The translations under genes and the position numbers were made by a program. The notes under the pieces were generated by a model. That model saw only the letters and a program-made list of their open reading frames with translations. It made no database searches and was not told the origin of the DNA. 64,000 nt of DNA from Hymenopellis radicata. Its lineage: Eukaryota > Basidiomycota > Agaricomycetes > Agaricales > Physalacriaceae. The DNA lies in contig JADNRX010000079.1 of NCBI GenBank assembly GCA_015501595.1, positions 1-64,000 on the forward strand, given 5' to 3'. How positions within the stretch are numbered: the stretch's first letter is position 1; every line of letters begins with the position of its first letter. This document shows, in pieces, positions 10,345-21,757 of this stretch.

Positions 10345-10829
10345 CTATGGATTTTGACCAGTGATCACTCCTACAGATCCCTTGCATATTACTACATTGA
10401 ACGATGTCCGAGTCAGTGTTGAATCGAAAGCTGACAAAAGCCTACTCACGACAGTACCAAATGCCTCCACATGGAGTAGGACGCTCGGTCCTCCGCGAAC
10501 AATATCTCCGAATCGTGGAGATCTCAGCGACCCGCGAACTGCATTCGCCAAGGCCAACGTGCCACACACTGAAGAACCCTCTTCAGTACCGACATACATG
10601 GTAGAAAGCAGCCTCTCACCATTCACAGTTATCGTTCCACTGCCCGTTTTTCTGACCTCCCCGGTGAGGATCTTCTCCAGGTCCGGTCGCGCCCCTCTCT
10701 CGATGGTCAAAACGTCCCCGAAAGAGAAAGGGTCCAGTGCGTCTTTGGAATCAGCACTGCCGCCCGCCTTCTCCTCCGAGTCATCGCGGGACTGAGTCGT
10801 CATCCCATTCACGTCCCGCCTCTTCGTGA
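10345..10829 (-). pseudogene. ferric reductase 3' fragment (copy A)
   Basis: Matches the last large exon of the reductase at 21758-24192, including the segment VCGTLALANAVRGSLRSPRF and the terminal GGPSVLLHVEAFG motif characteristic of the C-terminus of fungal ferric reductases. It starts abruptly at the duplication breakpoint (10829) and lacks every membrane, FAD-binding and catalytic exon. Compared with copy B it lacks the DVPS codons and carries a 3-bp GGT insertion (LTGEVRK versus LTEVRK). It is not functional on its own. Confidence 0.85.
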
Positions 10830-11249
10830 TCAGGAGGACGGGGTGTTCATGGTACCTAAAGCAACGGTGAACTCCGTGTCGTACTGATGCGCCTCTTCCT
10901 CTTGAGCTGGGTGAAGGGCGCGAAGACCATTGACGTAGGTAAGAGAGCGTGTGCTTCCATTTTCGGACTCAACGCCTGAGTGGCTGTGCGACTTGTGCGT
11001 ACTCGCTGCTGCTGACTCGAGATTAAATATCTTGCGAACGGTAGGGTGTACGACTTGGCAGATTGCATTCTAATAGAGAAATAGATAGCTGGGATACTCT
11101 CAGACAGAAATTCAGACGATAAAACCTCGTAAATAAAAAGTTGAAAAATCATGTAGGTAGGGCGTGTGAAAATGCAGTTTTTTCACGAACGCAAGTCCAC
11201 AAAATCATACAACGGACGGGCGTGATGGGTCCGGCCTGGTGGGCCCCAA

Positions 11250-11305
11250 TGAGCCGAAAGGGAGCCTCCAGTCAAATTAATGACTGGAGGCTCCCTTTCG
11301 GCTCA
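11250..11305. repeat. perfect 25-bp inverted repeat with 6-bp loop
   Basis: TGAGCCGAAAGGGAGCCTCC plus five further bases, an AATTAA loop, then the exact reverse complement. No U-run follows and no element boundary is evident, so this is a foldback of unknown origin. Confidence 0.9.
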
Positions 11306-13895
11306 CACCGGTTGATTAGACCGGTGGCCTCATTGAGGACTTTACCAGAACGTCACCGAAGCAACGGCGTACCACCATGTGGAACGTCTGACACCCTCCC
11401 CTTTCTATCCCCAAGAGCCCCGCGGCCGACCCGGTGGTGGAAGGTTAGCTCAAGGGTTCCGGGGAAGATGCCGTTTATAAAGCGTGGTACTAACCCTAAT
11501 CTAGGACTTACCACGATGGCGACATCGCGACCAGACTTACCTCGATGGCTAGGAGAGGTAGAAGAGAGAGGAAAAGAAGGAGATGGGCTCTGGCGCTGTC
11601 CGCACAGTTTATATACCCTCTGGATGAACAAACATTCCCTGCACGGCGTCCGATACCGCATCGGCCTTGCTGACGTGAACGGACTTGGCACCCCGAACTG
11701 CGCCACACTTCTTTTCGTCAAATCGACTTGTCCGCGGTATCGTTTGAAAGCCTCGTTTCGCACCTTTTCAACGATATCAGATTCGTGGTAATGCGCGCTC
11801 TCAATCCCCTCCTATATGCTGAAAGACTCCCAACCTCCGTGAACCGCAATATTTCGAAGTTGCCAGGGTTGATCTTGCGTACCTTGCCTATTCTGGGACC
11901 ACAGGTACTTTTACCTTTGCTCACCGATAGGAAAGGTAGTTTCGTAGCATTATGGGTACCAGTCGATTCGGAAAATACAGCTCTATTCAGTCCGTTGAGG
12001 GATATCACTGTTGGGGTCTAACTGCAAGCAGCAAATGAGTTGCGACACTTCGGACAGGGTCTCACAGAAGGCGGTCTAGAATCCAAGAACGTGAAATCTG
12101 CCGTTGTTTGGTAACAAGTGGATACACCGCGTTTGCCGAGTCCAGTCCGTCCTGTCTCTCGCCATCACCCCACTATTCACCACGGTCAGCTCAAACAGCG
12201 ACGACAAGCCCATGAGACTCAGAAACCCTCTCGTCTGCTGCATTTCTGTCGTGTCGGCGCGTATTCGCGTCTACTACACGTTCAGCAATGTGTACAGCTT
12301 GCGAGGAGGACGGTAAGCTTACTGTGACTGTGTCGTTCGGTCAGACACTAACACACAACGCATTCAGTACTGACGACTCGAGTACCACTCGACGAAAGAG
12401 CGGTAAGTCCACCATCTTGTACTGCAACACGGTTCGCCAGCTGAAGATTCCCGTAGTCTTCAGAGTTCGCGCTGGTTAAAAGCGCACAAGAATGCGACGT
12501 CGTTTCGGTGAGTTCGTAAAGGTCGGGTGTCTACTTGTGAACACTAGCACCCTCTCAATTTGTCCAGATCCAAGCTCAGAATTTTTAGGAGGCAGGAGAC
12601 GCACGAGAGCAGTGGTGACGAGTCCAAGACGCGGTCCGTGCAGAGAGCAACATAGGTGCGTCGTTGAGTTCGATTTGATATCCCAAGTCTGAGGAGATTT
12701 GATAGACGGCCGTCGTCGCGTGAGTCAGGGAGGACACCAGCTCAATTCGTCCAGATCCGGGTCCAGATTTCGCAGAAGGAATACGACAGCGGAGAAGAGT
12801 GAGAGGACGTCCGGGGCAAAGGAAACAGCAAGGTACGTTGTTGAGTTGTCCACATTCCAGAATGATCACCGCGAGTTCCTACAGTGACGACACAGAATTC
12901 GAAGTGTCCAAGGGTCGACATAGGGCTAGGAGGAAGAGGGACATGACGGTTGGAAGGAAGGAGACCACTTCGATCACCTAGATATCCGAATGCGGCAAGT
13001 CCAGGTCTGTCTTTCACCATCATCATCAACTACTTCAATATTGAGTATTTCCAAGGATTACGCGTCTTCCTCTTTTCCAAACGCTCTCTCACATCAAGTT
13101 TCGAATTCTGGACGAGTTCAAGCGCGACTTGGAGGAATTCTGAGATGTGAAGTTGACTGGCGAATGGACTCGCCATAGAGGCGTTAGCTGGACAAGAGGT
13201 ACGTTATTTAAGCCGGTATCACAGTTAATTTCTAAACAGACTTTCTAAAGGAATTTGCACTTGAATGGCCTTCGTGGTGTACAGGATTTGAACCCGCATC
13301 GCGACGGGGAGGACTATCACACCTGCAAGACCCCGCTACTGCTTTTTGACTGCTCCACAATTCGGAACGCGACCTGGAAACACGAGCGGCGTCGGCTGTC
13401 CTCGCCGGACCGGCTTTTTTTCCGAGGAAAAAGTGCGCATTTTGGATCATTTTCAAGTACATTTGCTGACCCTTTTCAGATCAGATTTATCTCCATTTTA
13501 CGCTTCTTTAGGCCCTTCTCCTTCTGCTCGGCGGTACTCGACACCCATCAATTCGTTTGAGATGCGCAGGCGGCTTCGCCGCCTCGTGGAACGCCCCCCG
13601 CGACTCGCGCCAGTTACGTCAAAACCTTGCGATTTACGGACGTCGAATTGTTTGATACTAGCGGCGTTGTTGCCCTCGCCGGGCAGGCTTTTGGGTCTAG
13701 AAAAAGGTGAGTTTTCTAGCTTTGAATTCGACTTAATTTCATGTTGATTTCCTTCAGGTTGACCCTCATTTCAAGCTCGATACGGTGCGTTTTCCTCTTG
13801 ATGTGGTAACTGACGCTAATTTATTTTATAGAACTCGTCAGCCGCTGCGCGGCCTTCCGCCTCGCTTTCACGTATGTCTCCTTCAAGACCGTCAG
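11306..13895. other. no supported gene; many intron-like signals
   Basis: Frames of up to about 215 codons exist but conflict between strands and show no known motif. From about 12100 onward, plausible GT-AG segments of about 50 bp recur every 100-250 bp on the plus strand (for example 12311-12367). This suggests a decayed multi-exon gene. A Pol III B-box-like GGTTCAAATCC occurs on the minus strand near 13283-13293. Confidence 0.3.
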
Positions 13896-15235
13896 CTGAG
13901 GCAGAGCGGTATCTTCACGGATAAACAGTGGTCATGATCCCGATCTGGATCTGACCAGCTTCCGTGTTACCGTCGTTTTCGGAACTTTTAACGGCGAACT
14001 GGTACCAGGTCCATTTGGTACGTTCTCTCCTGTTCTCTCCCTGAAATATTGCGTTGACGGCTGTTCCTTTTGGCGTAGGACGGAGCGCCGTATTCAACAG
14101 CAGCTTACATTCCGCCTCCTTTGCGGTCTGGGCTTCTCCACTCGGATAGATCGACGACTTGGAACAAAATCTGCGCCACATTTCAACTTGGACGTCAACC
14201 CCGTACTTGGAGACGACGCGGGCATATGCTCGTTCATGACTGGAACGCAATACGACGGCCTTCGCGCTTTACGAGGATCACGTTCAATTTGGAAATCGCG
14301 AAGGTTCGTGTCTCAAATTTGTTTGATCATTTCCGGCGTAACTGATTTGTAGTTTGTAGAAGCGGCGACTGCGTCGCAGTTTCACTTTCCCTGCGACTCG
14401 TTGATCTGGACTGCAGTCCATGTGGCTTCGAGGCGGACGTCCGGCGGGGAACTTATTGTTGGTAGGTGTGTTTCTCTGCTTGACTTTGTATTCTTAAGGC
14501 TAATCTCTGGCTAGTTATTACGGCAGCAGTGACCAGCGGCTGAACGCCGCTGCGCCCGCGCTGCGGGCTCCTCACTGCTGCTTGAACATCGACTTGGAGG
14601 ATCATCCCGCCACATTTTCTACGGAACGACGGGCCTGGCCTAGCCCTTGCCTCATTCAGGAGAACCAGGCGTTCTGATGGTGATCTGGATCTCAGGAGAT
14701 TCGGTCTTCCGAACGAATTAGGCGACTTCGCGGAGAATTTCTTGGTGAGTGCATTTTGTATCCCTGAATGCTTTGGCTAACGGCATATGATTGAAGCAGG
14801 ATCGCGACTGCAGTGAGCGGTGCTCGGACTCCGCTTTCGTTGCGATACGGACTTTCCAGAACCACGAGCACAGCGACCTCGGCGGAAATCTGCGCCACAC
14901 TTCAATGTCGAGTTGAACGATGGCATGACTGGGCCACGACATGCCAGCGTCGACGACCGAGGCTACGGACGCTGTCGTTGTGATTGCTCGCGCCTGCGAA
15001 GCTCAGGATCGTTCGTTTAATTTGGAATACAAGTGGTATGTGCCTCCAACTTTATTCGATCATTTCCCAGCGTTGACTCGTTTCCAGGTGGCGATCACGG
15101 CGACTACGTCTCCGTTCCATGTGGTACGTTTATGAGGGCTGTACTCTGTGATTTCGAGGGACACGGAAATCTTCTGCTCGGGGTGCCCGGTATCGGTAGT
15201 TGCACCCTTTCCAGATAGAACTATGTAGAACCTAT
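13896..15235 (+). repeat. two tandem, degenerate multi-exon modules
   Basis: Two consecutive blocks (about 13920-14600 and 14680-15230) share an order of short landmarks: a GATCTGGATCT stretch, AAATCTGCGCCACA followed by TTCAA, and TTTAATTTGGAA followed by an intron-like segment containing TTTGATCATTTCC or TTCGATCATTTCC. The matching plus-strand frames read RITFNLEIAK and DRSFNLEYK, followed by FVEAATASQFHF and VAITATTSPFHV. Stops interrupt other parts. I interpret this as a duplicated and decayed intron-rich gene with no recognisable family. Confidence 0.4.
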
Positions 15236-18200
15236 GATTTTGTAGGCATTCTGTCGTAGATTATACTTGAATGAATCTAGATTTATTGATATTCTACATC
15301 GTTCGAAAGTTAACAAAAGTCAACAAAAGTACTTGCTGCCCCCTTCAAAAGTGTTACCGAGATGTATGTACAAAATCTACATCTCGAAATAAGACATCGT
15401 TGAAGACAGTAGAGTCGTCCAAAATACCACCCAGAGACCCGTAAGACATCCCACTAAAACATGGTGAACAGCCAAACTCGGAGATATTCGCAGACTAACC
15501 GATATACCACATGTCTACATTTAGGAACGAGCGAGTAGTCCCGAAACGTTCAAACCGAACTTCTTGAAAACTTCCATCCAGGGGAGCCCAGAAACCTCTG
15601 CGATCAGTTGTCAGAACCCTGAAGTTCATGTCCGTGTAGTCGCTAGGATGATATGCCGTGTTGAACACGGTATATTCTCTCCGCACGTTCAGCGGGTATG
15701 TCCAATTGGGTGCGCGGTCCAGACGTCGTATGGTCTCGGAATTGACGGGGAAATGTAGTGTTTGAAGGTAGCAATCTAGATCAGGTAACCCCAAGTGATC
15801 GGTTCAACTTGAACTCGAACCACCTCGAATCCGATCTTGGGACGCTTACACTAACGCGTACCCATGCATTCCCGCCGTCTCGCTACTCTCGAAGACCTGA
15901 ATTTACCTGGACATTACTCTAGGAGTTACGTAATCCTAATTCCGATTGTTCTTGGGCGACTGGACGCGCTTTTTCACCGCCTTTTCGCGTCGACGCCTCA
16001 GCGAGGCGGTTAGGACCCTGAGCATCGATAGCACGAGGATTTCCCGGACCCTATGACGCGTCCAGGGACTCCATAATCTTATCTTGACTCTCGTGGGTCT
16101 GGGGAAATGACGCAAGAGACAGTCGTCCTCCTCCATCCCTCCGCCACTTTGGCCGCAACACGTTTTCCGCTCGAATTTAATCAGCGTGACAGCTTCAACC
16201 ACTGTATAGACTCCATTTGGGTGTTATTAGAGCGTTACATTGCCCGCGAAAGCAAGGAACACGACAATAAATCTAGAATCAAGATCTCTCCAGAAAGGTT
16301 CGTCCCTTTTCCGTCTTTCAATCGCCTTGGTTTCATGCTGACCCATGTGATATTTATTCATAGAATTAGCGGCGACTTTCTCCGTGGAACGGAGGATAAC
16401 GCAACGCGAAGCGTTGCGCATCTCCGGCCCAATAAACAGATCTGTAAGTTTTCAATCTTCTCATGTTCAATTTCCTCCGTCTGATTTCCATCAGACCTTC
16501 AGGGTTGTTCCTTGAAACTGCTGCACCATTCTGGAAGATGGGCGTCTCTGCGAATGCGAAGACAGACTTGCCACAGTGCATTCGCGACTTGAGGAGGCAA
16601 GTCGGGTTGTCTTTGTTCCCCAGCTCAAGTCGGGTCTGACAACTTTCATAGCTCGAAGTAAATGCGAGTAATCAAGATATTTCGCCCCTTGTTACGTGCA
16701 CAGGGATGTTAATTTGCGCAGGACACTGGAAACCCGTGCGCGTGGCGGCACACTAATGCCAGAAAAGTTCCGAAAGTTCTGGCCCCGACGGGCATCCGAC
16801 CATCACGGCTCCCGATTATCCGGAGTTTCTTACGTTTCTTTGGAATACCTGTTGCCGCGAAACGCAATAAAAGGCGACCGGATTCCAGGAAATCAACATC
16901 ATCTCCCTTCCTTCCTATCCTCGTCTCTCCTTCTCTCAGCTTCTCTCTACCTTGTCTCGGCTCTCATACTCGCTTGTTCATTGATCTCGTCGATGCTTCC
17001 ATCGTCGTCGCCGACGCTATCGCCATCGACACGCCGGCGCGTGAATAACGTGACCGCTTAGCTTGTTGATAAAGACCTGAGGTAGCTTCCTTCCTACCAC
17101 CACCATCTCGCCTCGCTGACTCTCTCTCCTCCAGATCCCGCCCTTCGACGCCGCCTCTTCCGGCCATGCAGTGCTCTAGTCAGTCATTTGTTCTCTCGTG
17201 TCATTGACGAGCTCGCTAACTTTCGTTTAGTAGGCTTTGGTGCCCGGACTTTTACTTCGACGTGGCCACCGCTGCCTTTCACGACGCCTTGGGACGACGT
17301 ACACGGTCATGCTCGGCCACGCCTTCCAATGCTGAATGGCCTCGCTCTCCTCCTTGGTGCGTTGTTGTCGGTCTACGCGAATTATTACTTACTACTTGCT
17401 TTAGTTGTCCAGGGTCCTCTAGTCTGCCTGATGGTACGGCGTCCAGCGCCTTCTCATCCGCCTCTCACCCGCAGTCCATGCCCACCAGCGTACAAGCCGT
17501 CTCCCAAATGACCCGAACATCTAGAATATTCGCCGGCGGATCCAAGGCTTCCACTTTGCGAGTTGGACCACGATTGACAGGTCGGTTCCCTTTCCACCAC
17601 CATTATTTCACTTGACTGATGGTTTCCCGCCTCTAGTTCTGTCCTTTCCGCGACTATCTTTGGACTTTTGTAAGTCGCGTCTTCCCGACTGTCGTCGACG
17701 TGCATGCTTACCAGCTTTCTCTTATCTAGTCTCCAATTCAACGTCGACGTCTTCGGGTTCAACGACACGCTTGGACGACTTCTGGGAGCCTTGTCGATGG
17801 ATACTGAGGGGCTTAAGGACGATCTTGGTGCGTTATTGCTGGTGCACTGTTCATTTTGCTTACTTTAGTCCATACTCTCCTTCAGGCATCGTCTAGTCGC
17901 CATTCTACGCCGAGATAGCATTCGATACAGCGACTACGCTCGGCGCTCAAGAGGCGCTCAAGTTTGGGGCTGGTAAACGCGGAAGATTTACGGGTGGTGT
18001 GGAAGACGTTCAACGGTGCGCTGCTCCCCCCTCTCTCATCGCGAATCTGCGCTTATTTCTCTCCTCAGGCTACGTACACGACGCCGCCTTGACGTTGAGT
18101 GTCTACGGTCGGCTTTCCTTGTTACTTTTCGGACGACTTTGAAGTGGATTTCCTTCCCTTGGACTAGTGCTGGGATAATGGTTAATACCGCCTGACTAGC

Positions 18201-19725
18201 CGATACACGACACGTTCTTGGGTGCGTTATCACTGAACATTGGATGTTAATCCTTTACTTACCCTCGCATGTTAGCCTATTGTTGTCAGGCCTTTATTTC
18301 GCTTCATGGTGTGTGTTTCTTGCTTCCTCGCAGCGATATCCCACTAATCGTCACCATAGCTTCGAGTGGGACCTGTTCGAAGTGACTGTTCGCAGGTATG
18401 ATGTTTTCTTCGGAGGATTCGTGTCGAATAATCATTTCGTTCCCTTTAGACGTCGACAACCACCTCAAGACCTTCCTTGGTGTCTCAATCCCTGGAGTCT
18501 GCCTTCAACAGTACCATGCAATGTCAAGCTTGCCGTGAGTTCTCGTGATTTTGTTTCATTGTATTCACTGCTCAACTTGTCCCGACAGTCACTAACTACA
18601 CTGTGGCTATGTGCCGCGTGAATGTCGACAACAAACGCGTCGGAACCCGTGGACTGGCTACGCGCCGGTGAACCTCCTGGTATTGATGGACACGGTTCCG
18701 TCAACGGGCGAACTGTTCGCATCAACCTTCGCATTTGGCTACGTGCCGGGCGACGATGAGATGGAGCAGCACTTGGCTTCGTGCTGGTGATTTGGATGTT
18801 GAACTTGATGTGTAAGTCGACGACTCTCTGTGTCTTGTCGTTACTCACGGTGTATTCATTTAGTTGATGGTATTTCTTTTATTGGAGCTCGGTATGTTCA
18901 TTTGGCTTGTTGTCGATACTCCCGCTGACTGAGTTTGATTTCTTTAGATATCCTCAACGGGAACGACTCGTAGTTGTGGAGGGGCTGGGGGTGGATCTCG
19001 CTCGGCTCTATCTCCCGAGGATGGCCGTACAGCGCTCTAGTAAGTATTTTGTTCTCGCCTGCTATCAATGAGGTTGCTTACCCTTGTTTCTCAGGCTTTC
19101 GCGTCCGGTCTCTGCTTTGGTTAGGACACTGCCGGCTTTCACGACACCTTGACCATGTTCAACCACGATTGAGAGCCCCGCTCTCCCCATAGGTATGCTA
19201 TCAACGGTCTCAGCATATATCTACTTATTTCTTCTGTCTTAGCTATCTAGTACGGCTTTTGATCCGATTGCGACTCATCATGCGCACCTCCACAAACGTC
19301 GGAATGGGCATTACCACGATGACCTTGATCTGGGCATTCGACTTTGTGCTTGGATGCCGGATATATACACGGTATGTCGTCTATCTAGCACGGTCTACCG
19401 TACCCTCATGCTGAATGTTACTGACAGGGCTTGTCCGTTCAACCGGCAGAGAATCTTCGGTTATTATGGGTGTTTGAGACTCACTCTTTGGCCCCGCTTA
19501 TACTGTATTTGTACTGTATTGGAGCGACGCGTAGTACTGGTTGCTAAGTATAAAACTGTCGTGTCCTGAGGAAAATCTAGTCTCTCTATTACTTAGTCGT
19601 TCGTGTATGTTACTGTACCGCAGTCAACCCCCTTACCCCCTCAAGGACAGCGCGGAGGCAACTCCTCAAACCCGCTCCCGGCCAAATTCTTCATCCTCCT
19701 CACAGTGGCATCACTCGCGGGAGAT
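15236..19725. other. no supported gene; intron-dense, ORF-poor tract
   Basis: Plus-strand exon-like pieces of 80-200 bp are separated by typical GT-AG introns of about 50 bp (for example 17363-17408 and 18533-18592), but no spliced frame could be extended without stops. Similar fragments recur (GGCTTTCACGACGCC at about 17275 and GGCTTTCACGACACC at about 19135), suggesting repeated modules as at 13.9-15.2 kb. The family is not recognised. Confidence 0.3.
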
Positions 19726-20015
19726 GCTGCTCCTCCACACGAAGATGATATCACCACAGGAAGACGCTGCTACCACACGAAGACACTCCCACCCGAAGAT
19801 AGCCCAACGCACGAAAATACGGCGGATGCCCACTACGCGAGGAAGCTCCCGCCACGCGAAGATATCCTCAGCATAGGAAGATGCTCCACCATGGGAAGAT
19901 GCGTCGACACGCGAAGACGCTGTCAGCACGCGAAGACGGCACCACACGAAGACACTCCCCCGCGAAGACGCCCAGTACGCGAAGATGCTCCCAGCACGCG
20001 AAGACGCCCCCTTCA
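19726..20015. repeat. minisatellite of ACGCGAAGACG-like units
   Basis: Irregular tandem units of roughly 15-18 bp share the core (A/C)CGCGAAGA(C/T)GC. The minus-strand frame of the truncated coiled-coil copy B reads straight through them, producing a chimeric open frame to 19711. Confidence 0.75.
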
Positions 20016-20027
20016 ACACAACATCCC

Positions 20028-20081
20028 ATGTACACCACCGCTGTTGCCCCGCCCCGCTTCGTGCTGACGCCCGCTCTATAC
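20028..20081 (+). pseudogene. metallothionein gene fragment (first exon plus part of intron 1)
   Basis: ATGTACACC is followed by about 45 bp matching intron 1 of the metallothionein gene at 56139-56359 with three mismatches; the first ten intron bases (GTGCGTACTG) are missing. Because intron sequence is retained, this is a DNA-level copy rather than a retrocopy. It lies between the minisatellite and the breakpoint of coiled-coil copy B. The cysteine-encoding exons are absent. Confidence 0.75.
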
Positions 20082-20085
20082 TAGA

Positions 20086-20460
20086 CGACTCCATGTCACC
20101 AAGCCTCTGCTTCAAGACCCATATCGTCGTCTTGGCATCAGCCATCTCTTGCTCGAGCTCATCGTTCCGCGCGTGGAGATCCTTATTCTCGTCGCAGAGT
20201 GTCGCGTACCCCCACCCTGAGTTTAAACGGCGACGTTTCTGATGATGGTCCACAGCGAGAGGACGAGGTGAGGCCGTGGTATTCGTGGCCACCGATTCAA
20301 GCGTAGCGATATGTCGGCATCCGTACGTTCCAGGCCTTGGCGACAACTCGGGTGAAGGAGCACTGGAGCGGGAGAAGCTCGACGCTTGGCGGTCCGGAGG
20401 AACCGTATCTGGTCCTTGTTCAAGACGGAAAGGAGGGTTCTGGGCGATAGAGGATTGCAT
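20086..20460 (-). pseudogene. coiled-coil gene copy B, truncated after the heptad region
   Basis: The start (complement of 20458-20460), basic patch and most of the coiled coil are conserved up to DMES, where similarity stops at the duplication junction. The frame then runs through the metallothionein fragment and minisatellite to a stop at 19711, giving a 249-residue chimera with an Arg/Ser-rich tail. Whether it is expressed is unknown. Confidence 0.65.
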
Positions 20461-21027
20461 GTCGGTACCCTTTATGACCTAGACGAATCTCAGAATAGAG
20501 ACTGAGGGAGGAGTGCAGTAGCGTACCGTCTACAAGGTGGCATGTTTATGTCTTCTTGGCAGGCCCTATCCAAGTGCTGAGACCCTTTGTCTTGTCATTT
20601 GTCCCGGTCAAAGCCTAAGCGTTAGGCAGCAACGCCGAGGGCCAAATCCAAGTTCGAGTCAATGAGTCAATCGACGCGCGCTGACGAGAGAAGAGGCCAA
20701 ATGTGCAAAGGCATAGTGGTGGTACAGAAGCAAAGGAGGACTGTAACCCTAACCAGGATCCAGGCGTCCGGCAACTTCCGGGTTTGAAACAACCTTCTCA
20801 CATCTGTTCTACTTCAATTCATGGGGCCGACTGCCGTCGGCGGAACGCTTGCTAGACTTGTCAGAGTAGTTGAGCGTAAGTCATGATTGTTGTATTTTGG
20901 ATAATGTATCGTAAGTACTTACTCGGAATCATATTCAGTTATTGTGTCATAAGTCTTCTTGGAAGGCGACGCGTCTGGATGAACCTTCGCTACCTTCCTC
21001 TCTTTCGGTGATGGCATAAGTCCGGAT

Positions 21028-21043
21028 GGGGGGGGGGGGGGGG
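21028..21043. repeat. 16-base G homopolymer
   Basis: Sixteen consecutive G, then CT and another six G, lie inside a short insertion specific to copy B. This is a site of likely length polymorphism or consensus error. Confidence 0.8.
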
Positions 21044-21367
21044 CTGGGGGGCACAAGAATCATCATATCTTGGACTAGTTAAGCTTCTTTTTAATCTCCC
21101 GCTATTTCTTCGACTTCGTCTCGTCAATCGTCCAATGGATCATTGAAAATGATTGGTCCCTGTAGTTTTTCTTCATAGTGATGAGGATTGATGAGCGACC
21201 CGTCGTCGTCGTCGTACGCGGGGAGAGGAACCGTTATGGGTGTTATTGTCTTGTAGAACGTCGAGAGCCTCCCTACCCTCGTCAGTGGTCAGGTAGCCAG
21301 TGTCCAGGGACATTCATCGTCTGTTCCAGTTATTAATTCAATATGTTCGAGGACGATGAAGGTAACA

Positions 21368-21601
21368 TCACCTGTCTGTCCAGTTTGGCAGGTTTCCACT
21401 GTTGACCTGCGTAACTGGGGACGAGTAGATGTGCGAGAAAGCGAACACTGTTATCTTTGCTGGAAGGTTGAAGCGTGCCCGTAGAATGATCAGGTTGACA
21501 ACGAACGTAGCGACCACCGCGCGATTCATCGTGTAGCCAGGTCCAACCATAGTAGATATCGCCCAGCGGCGGGGTACAAGAGTTGGCATGAGTGCGTCCA
21601 T
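21368..21601 (-). CDS. hypothetical hydrophobic protein or exon (copy B)
   Basis: Identical to copy A (9877-10188) over the first 53 residues, including the hydrophobic stretch. One additional T in the codons for ITVFA then changes the frame and the tail becomes FSHIYSSPVTQVNSGNLPNW. One of the two copies must be shifted; which is ancestral cannot be told here. The function is unknown. Confidence 0.25.
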   Translation of the reverse strand: MDALMPTLVPRRWAISTMVGPGYTMNRAVVATFVVNLIILRARFNLPAKITVFAFSHIYSSPVTQVNSGNLPNWTDR

Positions 21602-21757
21602 ATACCCGTGTAGTCCTGCTGACCCATAGTAGTCGGGTACACCTAGAGTCAGCCTGACGAGAATTGAACGTTCACGTTGACAGTATTTACCCCAAAGGTT
21701 GCACGAATATTTCTGAACACGTTACATCCTACAATGCGATTCTTACTACTATACAGT

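Larger units (their letters stand above)
8717..10829. repeat. direct duplication, copy A
   Basis: Near-identical to 20086-22243 in the same orientation. It runs from inside the coiled-coil gene, through a small membrane-type ORF, to the last exons of the ferric reductase. Similarity ends abruptly at CCTCTTCGTGA (10829), where copy B continues into the rest of the reductase. Copy B has the small G-tract insertion; copy A lacks it. Confidence 0.9.

Noticed and set aside
10361..10795. Long plus-strand open frame (also at 21774-22253)
   Set aside because: Antisense shadow of the ferric reductase C-terminal exon; the minus strand has the recognisable reductase motifs.
13268..13350. tRNA-like sequence on the minus strand with a good B-box (GGTTCAAATCC) and an A-box-like TAGCGGGGT
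   Set aside because: No 7-bp acceptor stem can be formed, the anticodon stem pairs poorly and the apparent anticodon GAT is not expected for a nuclear tRNA-Ile. At best a degenerate tRNA-derived remnant.
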